DNA of 64,000 bases, from assembly GCA_022774325.1 (NCBI GenBank), contig JALFNN010000064.1:17694-81693 (forward strand), written 5' to 3'. The number at the start of each line of letters is the position of its first letter. Position 1 is the stretch's first letter. This stretch comes from a bacterium (lineage in GTDB: Bacteria > Bacillota > Clostridia > Lachnospirales > Lachnospiraceae). Position numbers and translations under genes: made by a program. Positions 48,704 to 57,556 of the stretch are shown one piece after another. Below the pieces are notes generated by a model. That model had not been told where the DNA came from. It ran no database searches and saw nothing but the letters and a program-made list of their open reading frames with translations.

Positions 48704-49636
48704 ATGAAAAAGAAAGATAAAATGCAGTTCCGGTTTTATGAGATGGGACCAAATACACAGGTTCTCGCACTGCTTGGGGAAGACTGGATCCGTCCTTACG
48801 GGCAGGATATCGTGGATCTTCATTTCCATAATTATATGGAGATCGGAGTATGCTACAACGGACATGGGGAATGTACGCTGCGTGACAAGAACTGTACATT
48901 TCAGAAGGACAGTATTCTGATCATTCCCCCGAATTATCCACACAATAATACAAGTGATAAAGGAACCGTTGCCTACTGGGAGTGGATGTATTTTGACATG
49001 GACAATGTGATAAAGGATATGAATGAAATGTCGCACAATAAGCTTGATACGGAAAAGCTGTTGAATATGATTTATTCGGAACCACTGTTCTACCAGAAAG
49101 AAGAATATCAGACATTATCCAATATTATTATGGAGATCCGCGAGGAGAATTACCGAAAAGAATATATGTATCATGAGAAGGTTCGTGGACTTCTTCAGTC
49201 TTTTACAGTAGAATTGATCCGGATCCATAATGTAAACAGTAAGATGTCCAGAAAGAATCCGCGGAATATTCAGATCGTGCCGGCACTGAATTATGTGAAA
49301 GCTCATTATAATGATGAAAACATCCGTATACAGGACCTTGCGGATGTGTGCAATATCAGTGAAAGTCATTTCCGAAGGATTTTTCAGGAGTGCATGAATA
49401 TGACGCCCAATGATTATGTCAATGTCATACGGATTCACGAGGCATGCAATCTTCTTCTTAAGAAACATGCAACGATGGACGAAATTGCTTACCGGGTCGG
49501 TTATGGCAATGTGTCTACTTTTAACCGTAATTTTAAGCGAATCATAGGCATGTCACCGTATCAGTGGAAAAAATCGCCGGAAAATTATGCCGGACAGATG
49601 ATGGATTTTAATATCAGTGCATTGAAAGGATGGTAG
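48704..49636 (+). CDS. AraC-family regulator 2
   Basis: A 310-residue protein with an N-terminal cupin-like domain (DLHFHNYMEIGVCYNGHGEC, PPNYPHNN) and C-terminal AraC helix-turn-helix pair (IRIQDLADVCNISESHFRRI, VGYGNVSTFNRNFKRI). The ATG at 48704 is eight bases from GGGAG; the in-frame ATG at 48698 is too close. It is not a recent duplicate of the first AraC protein, since sequence is shared only in the DNA-binding domain. The next gene starts four bases after its stop. Confidence 0.93.
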   Translation: MKKKDKMQFRFYEMGPNTQVLALLGEDWIRPYGQDIVDLHFHNYMEIGVCYNGHGECTLRDKNCTFQKDSILIIPPNYPHNNTSDKGTVAYWEWMYFDMDNVIKDMNEMSHNKLDTEKLLNMIYSEPLFYQKEEYQTLSNIIMEIREENYRKEYMYHEKVRGLLQSFTVELIRIHNVNSKMSRKNPRNIQIVPALNYVKAHYNDENIRIQDLADVCNISESHFRRIFQECMNMTPNDYVNVIRIHEACNLLLKKHATMDEIAYRVGYGNVSTFNRNFKRIIGMSPYQWKKSPENYAGQMMDFNISALKGW

Positions 49637-49640
49637 CAAC

Positions 49641-50150
49641 ATGGATTACAGAATGGTGAAACAGGTGCATAAGAGGATCAAGACTTCCACAAAAGTATTG
49701 AAGAATGTGATGATCGTCCTCTGTGTGCTTTTTGTGCTTATAGGCATCATATTTGACAGAGGGATGCTGTTTCTGGCACTTTTGACAGCGGGGATGTATT
49801 TTTTATATGATACATATGCCGTGAAAGATTATGAATATGTGATGGAAGGCAATCAATTTACAATTTCTGTTATACAGGCAAAACGGCATCGGAGGGAAGT
49901 ACATGTGCTGAATCTGAAAGATATGGAAGTGCTCGCGCCGAACTGGCATGATGCGGTGGCAAAATACCGGAAAAACGGGGGGACAGAAATACTTCCGAAA
50001 TTCGACTATACTTCCTATGAGCCGGAAATACCTTATTATACTATGATTATTATGGAAAACAGAAAGAAAATCAAATTACTCCTGGACCTGGAAGATGATA
50101 TGATTGCTGCTATAAAACGTATGTATCCACAAAAAGTTTTCCTTTCATGA
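49641..50150 (+). CDS. uncharacterised two-helix membrane protein
   Basis: A 169-residue protein with two adjacent hydrophobic segments near residues 22-58 (VLCVLFVLIGIIF, LFLALLTAGMYFLY) and a soluble C-terminal domain of about 105 residues. I recall similar proteins in Lachnospiraceae labelled DUF6106, without certainty. It is the third gene of the araC unit, starting four bases after the second regulator, and is closed by a terminator. Its role in the locus is unknown. Confidence 0.7.
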   Translation: MDYRMVKQVHKRIKTSTKVLKNVMIVLCVLFVLIGIIFDRGMLFLALLTAGMYFLYDTYAVKDYEYVMEGNQFTISVIQAKRHRREVHVLNLKDMEVLAPNWHDAVAKYRKNGGTEILPKFDYTSYEPEIPYYTMIIMENRKKIKLLLDLEDDMIAAIKRMYPQKVFLS

Positions 50151-50159
50151 CGGTAAAAT

Positions 50160-50192
50160 GACCAGTTATCCTTTGGGATGCTGGTCTTTTTT
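50160..50192 (+). terminator. terminator of the araC unit
   Basis: GACCAG (50160-50165) pairs with CTGGTC (50181-50186), with an inner ATCC/GGAT stem, then TTTTTT. Confidence 0.8.
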
Positions 50193-50367
50193 GTGTAAAA
50201 CGTCGAATGAAAGGCGAAAAAATGATTGAAAATGCCTCTTTTTTAATTGAATATATCCGCAATTAAATGATATGGGCAAGTATAATTATGCCTAGAGAAA
50301 CACAAAAAGAAATGCGGAAATTAAGCGATGTGCACAAATGCATTTCAAAGAAAAAGGAGGATTCAGT

Positions 50368-51675
50368 ATGAAAAAAAAGAAATTGATGGCATTGTTTCTC
50401 GCCGGTACCATGGTGCTTTCTCTGGCAGCATGCGGAGGCGGCAAAAGCTCTGAAGAGTCTTCAGAGGCAACAAGCAGTGATGAAAACACTTTGACGGTTG
50501 CAGCATGGGATCCGTCATTCAACATCCCTGCTCTTCAGGCTGCAGCCGAGGATTACAAGGCGAATGTGAATCCGGATTTCGTTCTTGAAATCAAAGAACA
50601 GTCCGGCTCAGCTGACATTGAGACGGCGATCACAACCGCTGCATCAGCAGGCAATTATGAGACATTGCCGGACATTGTTCTGTTCCAGGATCACTGGTTT
50701 GCAAACTACTATGCAAACTACCCGGATGCATGGCAGGACATCAACGATGCAGATGTAAAATGGGATGATTTCTCACAGGAAAAGCTGGGGTATTCTACAA
50801 TTGATGGCAAGCATTTCGGTATGCCGGTAGACAACGGTGCAGTTATCACTGCTTATCGTGTTGACCTTCTGGAAGAATGTGGATATACCATCGATGACAT
50901 GACCGGAATTACATGGGATGAATTCATTGAGATCGGTAAAGTAGTAAAAGAAAAGACAGGAAAATATCTGATGTGTATGGACGGTGACGGCAATGACCTT
51001 GTATATCTGATGCTTCAGGCAGAGGGTGTATCTCAGTTCAAAGACGGAAAACCGTACATTGTTGGAAATGATACTCTGAAGGAAGTTGTTCAGACAATCG
51101 TGAAAATGGCTCAGGAAGGCGTGCTCCTTCTTTCCAACAGCTGGTCAGATTACACAGACCAGGCAATCCAGGGCGATCAGGTTGCAGGCGTTATGAACGG
51201 TAACTGGATCATTCCGACCATGGAAAAGGTTGAAGCTAACAGCGGTAAATGGGAGATCACAACGATGCCGACTCTGACAGGTGCAGAGGGATATGCTTCT
51301 AACGGTGGCGCTTCTCTTTACATTACAGCAAACTGCAAGAAGACAGACCTTGCAAAAGACTTCCTTGCATACACATTTGGTGGAAGCACAGCTACATATG
51401 ACAAGGCTCTTACAGACGGCGGCGTAATTTCTTGTTATGCTCCGGCAGGTGAGTCTGATGTATACAATCAGGGTGTTGTGTTCTTCAACGACCAGCCAAT
51501 CTATGCAAAGATCGTAGAAATGGGAACTCATGTTCAGACCATTGAACAGAGTGATTATCACTATACCTGCCGTACACAGATTGCAGCTGCAATCATCAAC
51601 ATTATCAACGGCGGAAATATTGATGATGAACTTCAGCTTGCTGAGGATCAGTTGAATCACGAAATGGGCAACTAA
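50368..51675 (+). CDS. sugar ABC transporter substrate-binding lipoprotein
   Basis: Extracellular solute-binding protein, family 1. The 435-residue protein has a lipobox SLAAC (Cys22), a Ser/Glu-rich linker and the periplasmic-binding fold (LTVAAWDPSFNIPALQAAAE, GVMNGNWIIPTMEK). AAGGAGG lies just before the ATG. Two CUT1-type permeases follow. No ATPase gene is present, as is usual where a shared MsmK/UgpC-like ATPase serves several transporters. From context the ligand is probably a galacto-oligosaccharide. Confidence 0.94.
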   Translation: MKKKKLMALFLAGTMVLSLAACGGGKSSEESSEATSSDENTLTVAAWDPSFNIPALQAAAEDYKANVNPDFVLEIKEQSGSADIETAITTAASAGNYETLPDIVLFQDHWFANYYANYPDAWQDINDADVKWDDFSQEKLGYSTIDGKHFGMPVDNGAVITAYRVDLLEECGYTIDDMTGITWDEFIEIGKVVKEKTGKYLMCMDGDGNDLVYLMLQAEGVSQFKDGKPYIVGNDTLKEVVQTIVKMAQEGVLLLSNSWSDYTDQAIQGDQVAGVMNGNWIIPTMEKVEANSGKWEITTMPTLTGAEGYASNGGASLYITANCKKTDLAKDFLAYTFGGSTATYDKALTDGGVISCYAPAGESDVYNQGVVFFNDQPIYAKIVEMGTHVQTIEQSDYHYTCRTQIAAAIINIINGGNIDDELQLAEDQLNHEMGN

Positions 51676-51707
51676 TTCAAAGATATTAGGATTGAGCTAA
51701 GGCAAAC

Positions 51708-51741
51708 GGGGAAAACGATTTCCGTTTTCCCCTCTTTTCTT
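51708..51741 (+). terminator. intra-operon hairpin between binding protein and permeases
   Basis: A perfect 10-bp stem (51708-51717 with 51723-51732) with a five-base loop, followed by TCTTTTCTT. It probably acts as a partial terminator, giving more binding protein than permease. Confidence 0.75.
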
Positions 51742-51760
51742 ACCGATAGGGGGACATAAA

Positions 51761-52660
51761 GTGGAAAAGAAGAGAGGATTAACTTTACTTCAGAAACAGT
51801 CCAGAGCAGGATGGATTTTCCTTACTCCTGCAACTGTATTGATTGCAGTGATGAGTTTCTGGCCAATGATCAGTGCATTTCTGATGTCACTGAAGACCGG
51901 TTCCAGTGCGAACATGCAGTGGAATCAGCCGATATTTAACAACTATGTGAGAATGTTTTCGGATAAACTGTTTCTTCGTTCTGTAGGAAACACATTTTTA
52001 TATCTGATCATCCAGGTTCCGATCATGCTGGTACTTGCGATTCTTCTGGCACAGCTTTTGAACAACAGAGATCTGAAATTCAAAGGATTCTTCCGTACAT
52101 GCGTTTTCCTGCCATGTGCAACAGCGCTGGTATCTTACTCTTTGATTTTTAAATCTTTATTTGCTACAGAAGGTCTTATCAATACGATTCTCGTGAATCT
52201 GGGAATCCTGTCACAGAACTACAATTTCCTGGGAAATCCGACCAGCGCCAAGGCGGTTATCATTATCGCGTTGATCTGGAGATGGACCGGTTACAATATG
52301 GTGTTCTATCTGGCAGGCCTGCAGAACATTGAATATTCGGTATATGAAGCGGCAAAGATCGACGGCGCAAACGGCTGGAAGACATTCTGGGGAATTACGG
52401 TTCCGCTTCTGAAACCGACAATCATCATGACATTCATTATGTCAATCAACGGTACACTGCAGCTCTTCGATGAGTCTGTAAACCTTACAAACGGTGGCCC
52501 TGCAAATTCGACCATCACAATGTCACATTATATTTACAATAATACGTTCGGTACCGGTGTTGCCAACTTCGGTTATGCAACAGCTATGGCATTCTTCGTA
52601 TTTATTATGGTAGGTATTCTGGCATTAATTAACATGAAAGTAGGTGATACACGTGACTGA
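51761..52660 (+). CDS. sugar ABC transporter permease, UgpA/MalF type
   Basis: A 299-residue inner-membrane protein with six predicted helices and the EAA loop (EYSVYEAAKIDGANGWKTFW) that docks the ATPase. The start is a GTG at 51761, with AGGGGG seven bases upstream. The second permease gene overlaps its end by eight bases. Confidence 0.94.
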   Translation: MEKKRGLTLLQKQSRAGWIFLTPATVLIAVMSFWPMISAFLMSLKTGSSANMQWNQPIFNNYVRMFSDKLFLRSVGNTFLYLIIQVPIMLVLAILLAQLLNNRDLKFKGFFRTCVFLPCATALVSYSLIFKSLFATEGLINTILVNLGILSQNYNFLGNPTSAKAVIIIALIWRWTGYNMVFYLAGLQNIEYSVYEAAKIDGANGWKTFWGITVPLLKPTIIMTFIMSINGTLQLFDESVNLTNGGPANSTITMSHYIYNNTFGTGVANFGYATAMAFFVFIMVGILALINMKVGDTRD

Positions 52661-53483
52661 GAAAAAGAACAGAAGTATGATCCAGCGCCGGTTGATTCCG
52701 ACCTATGTTTTCCTCATAATTGTATCATTTATTTCGGTGTTCCCGTTCTACTGGATGATTTCCGCAGCAACAAATACATCCTTCGATGTAGCGCAGGGAC
52801 GCCTGCTTCCGGGAACCTATCTTGCAACAAACTTTGCAAATCTTACAGCCGGGCGTGACCTTTGGGGAACGATGTGGAACTCCTTTATTTATGCATTCGT
52901 GCAGACGATTCTGGCGCTTCTCATCTGCTCACTGGCAGGATTTGGTTTTGAATTATATCATGACAAGAAGAAAGATATTGTATTTACGATCCTTCTGCTT
53001 GCCATGATGATTCCGGGTGTGGCAACGATGATTCCATTATTCCGGATGGTTTCAAAAATGGGACTGTTGAACTCTGTATGGGGCTTCATCCTTCCGGCCA
53101 TATCGACTCCGTTTTTGATCATGATGTTCCGAAATAACTCGCGTAACTTCCCGGTCGATGTTATGGAGGCGGCCAGAATCGACGGCCTTAGAGAAATTCA
53201 GATTTTCTTCCGCATGTATATGCCGATGATGAAGTCAACCTACGCTGCAGCAGCAGTAGTAACATTCATGAATGCATGGAACTCCTACCTGTGGCCGAAG
53301 GTAATCATGACAGACACAAATGCGCAGACGATGCCGATGCTGATTGCAAACCTGGCATCCGGATACACGACCGATTACGGCGTATTGATGCTCGGCGTAT
53401 TGTTCTGTTCAGTTCCTACGATGGTAATCTTCTTCATTCTGCAGAAACAGTTCGCTGAAGGTTTGACCGGAGCGGTAAAATAA
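52653..53483 (+). CDS. sugar ABC transporter permease, UgpE/MalG type
   Basis: A 276-residue partner permease with the EAA loop (VMEAARIDGLREIQIFFRMY). I take GTG 52653 as start, after AGGTGA; it overlaps the upstream stop (GTGACTGA). An in-frame GTG at 52644 is less well placed. With the upstream permease it forms the membrane channel. The 610-residue gene begins 58 bases after its stop, with a strong AGGAGG site. Confidence 0.94.
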   Translation: MTEKKNRSMIQRRLIPTYVFLIIVSFISVFPFYWMISAATNTSFDVAQGRLLPGTYLATNFANLTAGRDLWGTMWNSFIYAFVQTILALLICSLAGFGFELYHDKKKDIVFTILLLAMMIPGVATMIPLFRMVSKMGLLNSVWGFILPAISTPFLIMMFRNNSRNFPVDVMEAARIDGLREIQIFFRMYMPMMKSTYAAAAVVTFMNAWNSYLWPKVIMTDTNAQTMPMLIANLASGYTTDYGVLMLGVLFCSVPTMVIFFILQKQFAEGLTGAVK

Positions 53484-53541
53484 ACCATGAAAAAATTCTT
53501 ATTTCAACATTTCGATATAACTAGATTAGGAGGGAATAAAA

Positions 53542-55374
53542 ATGGGTGAATTCATTCTGAATGTAATCCACAGGCCTGAGATGGTTCCGGAGTATTCCGC
53601 TACGGTGACCGGTCATGGAAAAGAAGAAGATATCGGGGATAAAAAGCTTCTGACAGAATCTCTGGACATCTTCAAGACACAGCAAAGACTGGCACATGAA
53701 AATGGCCTGAAGGTCACGATCCACATGACCTATGCATCGCTTTTCAATGATGAAGCAGTTCAGATTGCAAAAGACGATCATGAGAAATATGGAGACGAGA
53801 TCGCACTCTCGCTGCTCGGACTTCCGTGTGAACAGTTCCGAGAAAAATATAAAACAAAAGATTTCTGTATCTGGATGTTTTCAATGGAAGACAAGAAGAA
53901 GATCGTGGATGATGTCTTTGAAAAATTCCACGAAAGATTCGGCTTCTATCCGGAATCAACAGGATCTTATTATATGGATGCGGATCTTACAAACTACATT
54001 AAGGAAGCATATCCTTCTGTAAAATGTGCGATCGCTACCTGCTGGGAAGAAGGTCCGAAAGCATACCATACCTGTAACAATTCCTGGTACACACTGTTTG
54101 ACGGTGGTCCGTGGGCGCCATGGATTCCTTCCAAACAGAACACACATGCACCGGCGGCCAATGAGGCGGAGGACAGTGGAATCGTTGCGATCCCGCATCT
54201 TTCCAGAGACCTTCTGGCATGCTACGACGGTAACGGATCCAACTTCGGTACACATCCGCAGAACGTGCTGCGCGGTATGATCTATGATTCCAAGACATGG
54301 GAATATCCATATCTGTATAATCTGATCGATCAGTATCGTGCACAGGAAAAGTATAACAACGGTTATGCGTATAACATGATGTTCGTCGGACCGGGCTGGA
54401 TGAATAAGATGGGAAGATGGGAAGCACCGTATAAACTGCTTCTGAAATCTTATTCCGACGGCTGCAAATATTACGGCGAGCTGAAAAAACAGGGCAAACT
54501 GATCGATATGACCATGTCCGAATTTGCCGACTATTACCGCGAGAAGAAGACCTACACCGAACCGGAATGTGCTCTTTGGAGAGATATCCTTTATGGTTCT
54601 GACAAGCAGCTGTTCTGGTATACGGATCCATATATGCGCGTTGGTGTCAATATGGACCAGGGCGGAGCGATCGTGGACCTCAGACCATATGCGGCGAAAC
54701 TGAAATGGGAAGTCGGCATCGGAACCAGACATGTGCAGGATGCTTCTTATCCATTCTTGATTCAGGAAAAGTACCGTGCAGGTTACTTTACACACTATGC
54801 GGGAGAAGGAACGATCCGAAGCGCAAAGATCTGCTATCAGGGTGAAGAAGTAGACTTGTGTCTGTGCCGTACGAAAGCACATTTCTCACAGGAAGGAAAT
54901 ACCAGAATCCTGACACTGGATCCGGTCGATATCGAATTCTACGATCTGACACTGAAGCTTCAGAGCAGACTGTATTTCGAAGAAGGAACCGGAACGGTAC
55001 GGATCGAACGGGAGATTCTTGAAATGAGTCATCCGGAAGCACAGGTAGAAATCAACGAATATATGGTAGCATGCTATGGAACGACCGAGTATCCGGAGGA
55101 TATGAATGGAATCGTACTTCGCTGTGAAGGAGAAGAACCAAAAGAAATCATCTATGCATATAAATGCAGAGAAGAAAGCCTTGCGGATGCAGATGCGGTA
55201 TCCGCAGTGATTCCTGCAATCGAGACGAAAGTATCTATGGAGGCATCAAAAGGCGGAGAAGGTTATGTTCGTGAAGGATATGCTTTTTCTCCAATGTTTA
55301 CTCTTGGTTATAAGAAGAAAGTTGCAGATAAGGAGGTCTTTACAACATGGCTCAAGCTGGAAAAGGCAAATTAA
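53542..55374 (+). CDS. 610-residue protein, possible glycoside hydrolase/deacetylase-like enzyme
   Basis: A cytoplasmic protein of 610 residues, with no signal peptide. The first 330 residues look enzymatic: an early histidine strand (VTIHMTYASLFND), then FGFYPESTGSYYMDADLTNY and CWEEGPKAYH, a pattern recalling (beta/alpha)-barrel polysaccharide deacetylase or GH57-like folds. The last 250 residues are beta-rich and may bind carbohydrate. It may be the DUF3863/DUF3864 family, recalled without certainty. The position between galactoside permeases and a GH53 enzyme argues for a role on the imported sugar. AGGAGGG precedes the ATG. Confidence 0.75.
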   Translation: MGEFILNVIHRPEMVPEYSATVTGHGKEEDIGDKKLLTESLDIFKTQQRLAHENGLKVTIHMTYASLFNDEAVQIAKDDHEKYGDEIALSLLGLPCEQFREKYKTKDFCIWMFSMEDKKKIVDDVFEKFHERFGFYPESTGSYYMDADLTNYIKEAYPSVKCAIATCWEEGPKAYHTCNNSWYTLFDGGPWAPWIPSKQNTHAPAANEAEDSGIVAIPHLSRDLLACYDGNGSNFGTHPQNVLRGMIYDSKTWEYPYLYNLIDQYRAQEKYNNGYAYNMMFVGPGWMNKMGRWEAPYKLLLKSYSDGCKYYGELKKQGKLIDMTMSEFADYYREKKTYTEPECALWRDILYGSDKQLFWYTDPYMRVGVNMDQGGAIVDLRPYAAKLKWEVGIGTRHVQDASYPFLIQEKYRAGYFTHYAGEGTIRSAKICYQGEEVDLCLCRTKAHFSQEGNTRILTLDPVDIEFYDLTLKLQSRLYFEEGTGTVRIEREILEMSHPEAQVEINEYMVACYGTTEYPEDMNGIVLRCEGEEPKEIIYAYKCREESLADADAVSAVIPAIETKVSMEASKGGEGYVREGYAFSPMFTLGYKKKVADKEVFTTWLKLEKAN

Positions 55375-55565
55375 ATTACAGATGTCCGTCTTGTTTCATG
55401 AGAGATCTGGATATTGATATGTTCTACGATAAAGAGAAGGACGAATATTACTGTCTGCGGTGCCAGTTTACCGGAACAGAAGAAGAGGTTCTCGCAGGAA
55501 ATGAGATGGTCAGAACCAAATATAAAGCAATGCATAAAAGATTTACGAAATATGATTTCGATTAG
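55347..55565 (+). CDS. 72-residue zinc-ribbon protein
   Basis: A small protein with two cysteine pairs, YRCPSCFMRD and YYCLRCQF, spaced as a C4 zinc ribbon, and a basic C-terminal helix. It overlaps the end of the upstream gene by 28 bases in another frame, but has its own AGGAGG (55332-55337) inside that gene, so it is a real coupled gene. The function is unknown. It could be a regulatory or nucleic-acid-binding partner, or an accessory to the 610-residue protein. Confidence 0.8.
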   Translation: MAQAGKGKLNYRCPSCFMRDLDIDMFYDKEKDEYYCLRCQFTGTEEEVLAGNEMVRTKYKAMHKRFTKYDFD

Positions 55566-55597
55566 TCATCTGCTGACATAAGGAGGAAAGCTTTATT

Positions 55598-56608
55598 ATG
55601 AAGAAAATGGTCTATGGAGTGGATCTCGGCTGGGCATCACAGTTGGAATCCATGGGATACCGATGGCTGAATGAAAACGGAGAAGAAACCGATATTCTTG
55701 CAGCCTCAAAAGAACTGGGAGTCAATGCCGTGCGCTTACGCGTATTTGTGAACCCGCCGGAATCGGCATACTGGCAGAAAAGAGAAAATGAAACCTGTAT
55801 GCTGGGATTCTGTGATGCAAAAAACACGCTTGATATGGCAAAGCGCGTAAAAGCTCAGGGCATGAAGCTCATGATCGATTTCCACTACAGCGACCATTTC
55901 GCAGATCCGGAAATTCAGGATCCGCCGAAGGCGTGGGAACACGATACAGACGAACAGCTCATCGAACGCGTTGCAGCACATACGAGAGAAGTACTTTCCT
56001 TATTTAAAGAGAGTGGCGTGTATCCGGAATGGGTCGAAGTCGGCAATGAGATCAACAATGGAATCATGTGGCCCCACGGAAACCTGAAAAAGGCCCCGGA
56101 ACAACTGGTACGTTTCCTGAACGCAGGATATGATGCTGTAAAAGAAGTATGTCCGGACAGCCAGGTTGTCACACATCTTGCCGCTGTCGTCGAAGAAGAA
56201 CAATGCGTTCCCTTCCTGGATAATTTCTTCGCTCAAAACGGGAAGACCGATATCCTGGGATTTTCCTACTATCCTTACTGGCAAAAAATAGAAAGCAGCA
56301 AGGAAAAACTCGCAGGATGGCTGAAAATGTATTCTGAGAAATACCACAAACCGGTTCTGATCGCCGAAGTCGGCGGTCCGGATCAGGATGAAGAAGAAAG
56401 TTACAAAATTGTGAAAGATGCCATCGAAGCGATGAAGGAGATGGAAGACCAGGAGGAGTTATGCATCTTCTACTGGGAACCGGAAGCGACATCTGCGATC
56501 CTGCCGGATCACTATCCTCTGAGCGCAGCAAAGCTTGTCGGGGATAAGAAGCTGAAATATAATAAAGCATTGACGGCCTGTCGGGATGATAAGCAGGCGG
56601 CTGAATGA
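55598..56608 (+). CDS. ganB: GH53 endo-beta-1,4-galactanase without signal peptide
   Basis: Cleaves beta-1,4-galactan, the side chain of pectic arabinogalactan. The 336-residue TIM-barrel protein starts MVYGVDLGWASQLESMG and has the acid/base Glu151 (WVEVGNEINNG) and nucleophile Glu257 (VLIAEVGGP). GH53 enzymes are usually secreted; here no signal peptide or anchor is present, so it should act on oligosaccharides already imported. It ends the locus; its stop codon touches palindrome copy 2. The symbol is by analogy. Confidence 0.88.
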   Translation: MKKMVYGVDLGWASQLESMGYRWLNENGEETDILAASKELGVNAVRLRVFVNPPESAYWQKRENETCMLGFCDAKNTLDMAKRVKAQGMKLMIDFHYSDHFADPEIQDPPKAWEHDTDEQLIERVAAHTREVLSLFKESGVYPEWVEVGNEINNGIMWPHGNLKKAPEQLVRFLNAGYDAVKEVCPDSQVVTHLAAVVEEEQCVPFLDNFFAQNGKTDILGFSYYPYWQKIESSKEKLAGWLKMYSEKYHKPVLIAEVGGPDQDEEESYKIVKDAIEAMKEMEDQEELCIFYWEPEATSAILPDHYPLSAAKLVGDKKLKYNKALTACRDDKQAAE

Positions 56609-56670
56609 GAGACAGGGGGACAGGTTCCGTGACTCACTTGTGAGTCACGGAACCTGTCCCTCTGTCTCTC
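56607..56670. repeat. 64-bp palindromic element, copy 2
   Basis: 31-bp arms 56607-56637 and 56640-56670 with one mismatch and a TT centre. The left arm differs from copy 1 at two positions. One of these (A to C in GGTTCxGTG) is matched by the compensating change on the other arm. It begins within the GH53 stop codon. Confidence 0.9.
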
Positions 56671-56822
56671 CCTCTTCCCCCAGTCATTTCCAATGAATAA
56701 AGGATAGAAACGCTTCATATACTTAGATTATAGGGTTTCCTAACTTGATGAAGCAGGGAGATTGTGATATGACTTAAGGAGTTAAGATGAGGTGCAGTAG
56801 CAAATTGCTGGAGGTTGTTCTT

Positions 56823-57555
56823 ATGGCAAAAGCGAAAAGATTGGAAGATATTATAAATGTATTTAATCCTCTTCCTTTAGGAAAGAATACGTTTGATGAA
56901 TTGTATGTGGATACCTATGAGGCGAGAGGAACAAATGCAATTGAGAAAATCAAATTAAATCTGTGCTATAGCAATAACCCATATATGAAGATTCTATGTT
57001 TGTTCGTTAAAGGTTAACATGATATTAACCTTCCCGATTTTTTTGCTTTATGACAGACAATTTAGTTTGATAAAATACGATTTTGACAATTATCAGCTAT
57101 TGAGTATGATTAAAATCATGGGACCGGATAAACAAATCTATCAAGAAGGAATCAATACGATTGTAGAGATCGTGAAAAAAAGAATGGAATTAGATCTAAT
57201 TGAAGAAGATGCACTGACATTTATGATCGAGAAATCCGGAGGAGCACTGAGAGATCTGTTTCAGATGATTCGTGAGTCTGCATTTGAGGCATTGGTGCAA
57301 AGAAAAAACAGAATTACGGTTGAACATGCCCAGAAGGCCTATATTATGCTGAACAGTGAATATGAAAGGGCTATACGAATAGAAAGTGATTTGAAAAAGA
57401 TCAAACAAATATATGAGGATCCTAAACCGACAGAAACAGATGAAGTATTGATGGGACTTCTGCTGCGAGGTGTTGTGATTGAGTATAATGGGACGAGATG
57501 GTGTGGAATTCATCCGGCGGTAATGGATTTTCTGCGCGAAAAAGGGGAGATTTGA
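56823..57555 (+). pseudogene. ATP-binding protein gene with internal deletion
   Basis: The first frame (ATG 56823 after GGAGG, to a stop at 57017) reads MAKAKRLEDIINVFNPLPL and ends NNPYMKILCLFVKG. In intact relatives, as I recall them, a P-loop (GxxGxGKS) comes right after NPYMKI; it is missing here. A second frame (57019-57555) continues with a typical ATPase lid region (FMIEKSGGALRDLFQMIRES). The Walker A segment and most of the core are lost, so this is a non-functional fragment pair. Confidence 0.75.
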
Positions 57556-57556
57556 T

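Noticed and set aside
53956..54882. A 308-codon minus-strand frame inside the 610-residue gene
   Set aside because: It is a shadow frame with no start signal; the plus-strand gene has a strong ribosome binding site and operon context.
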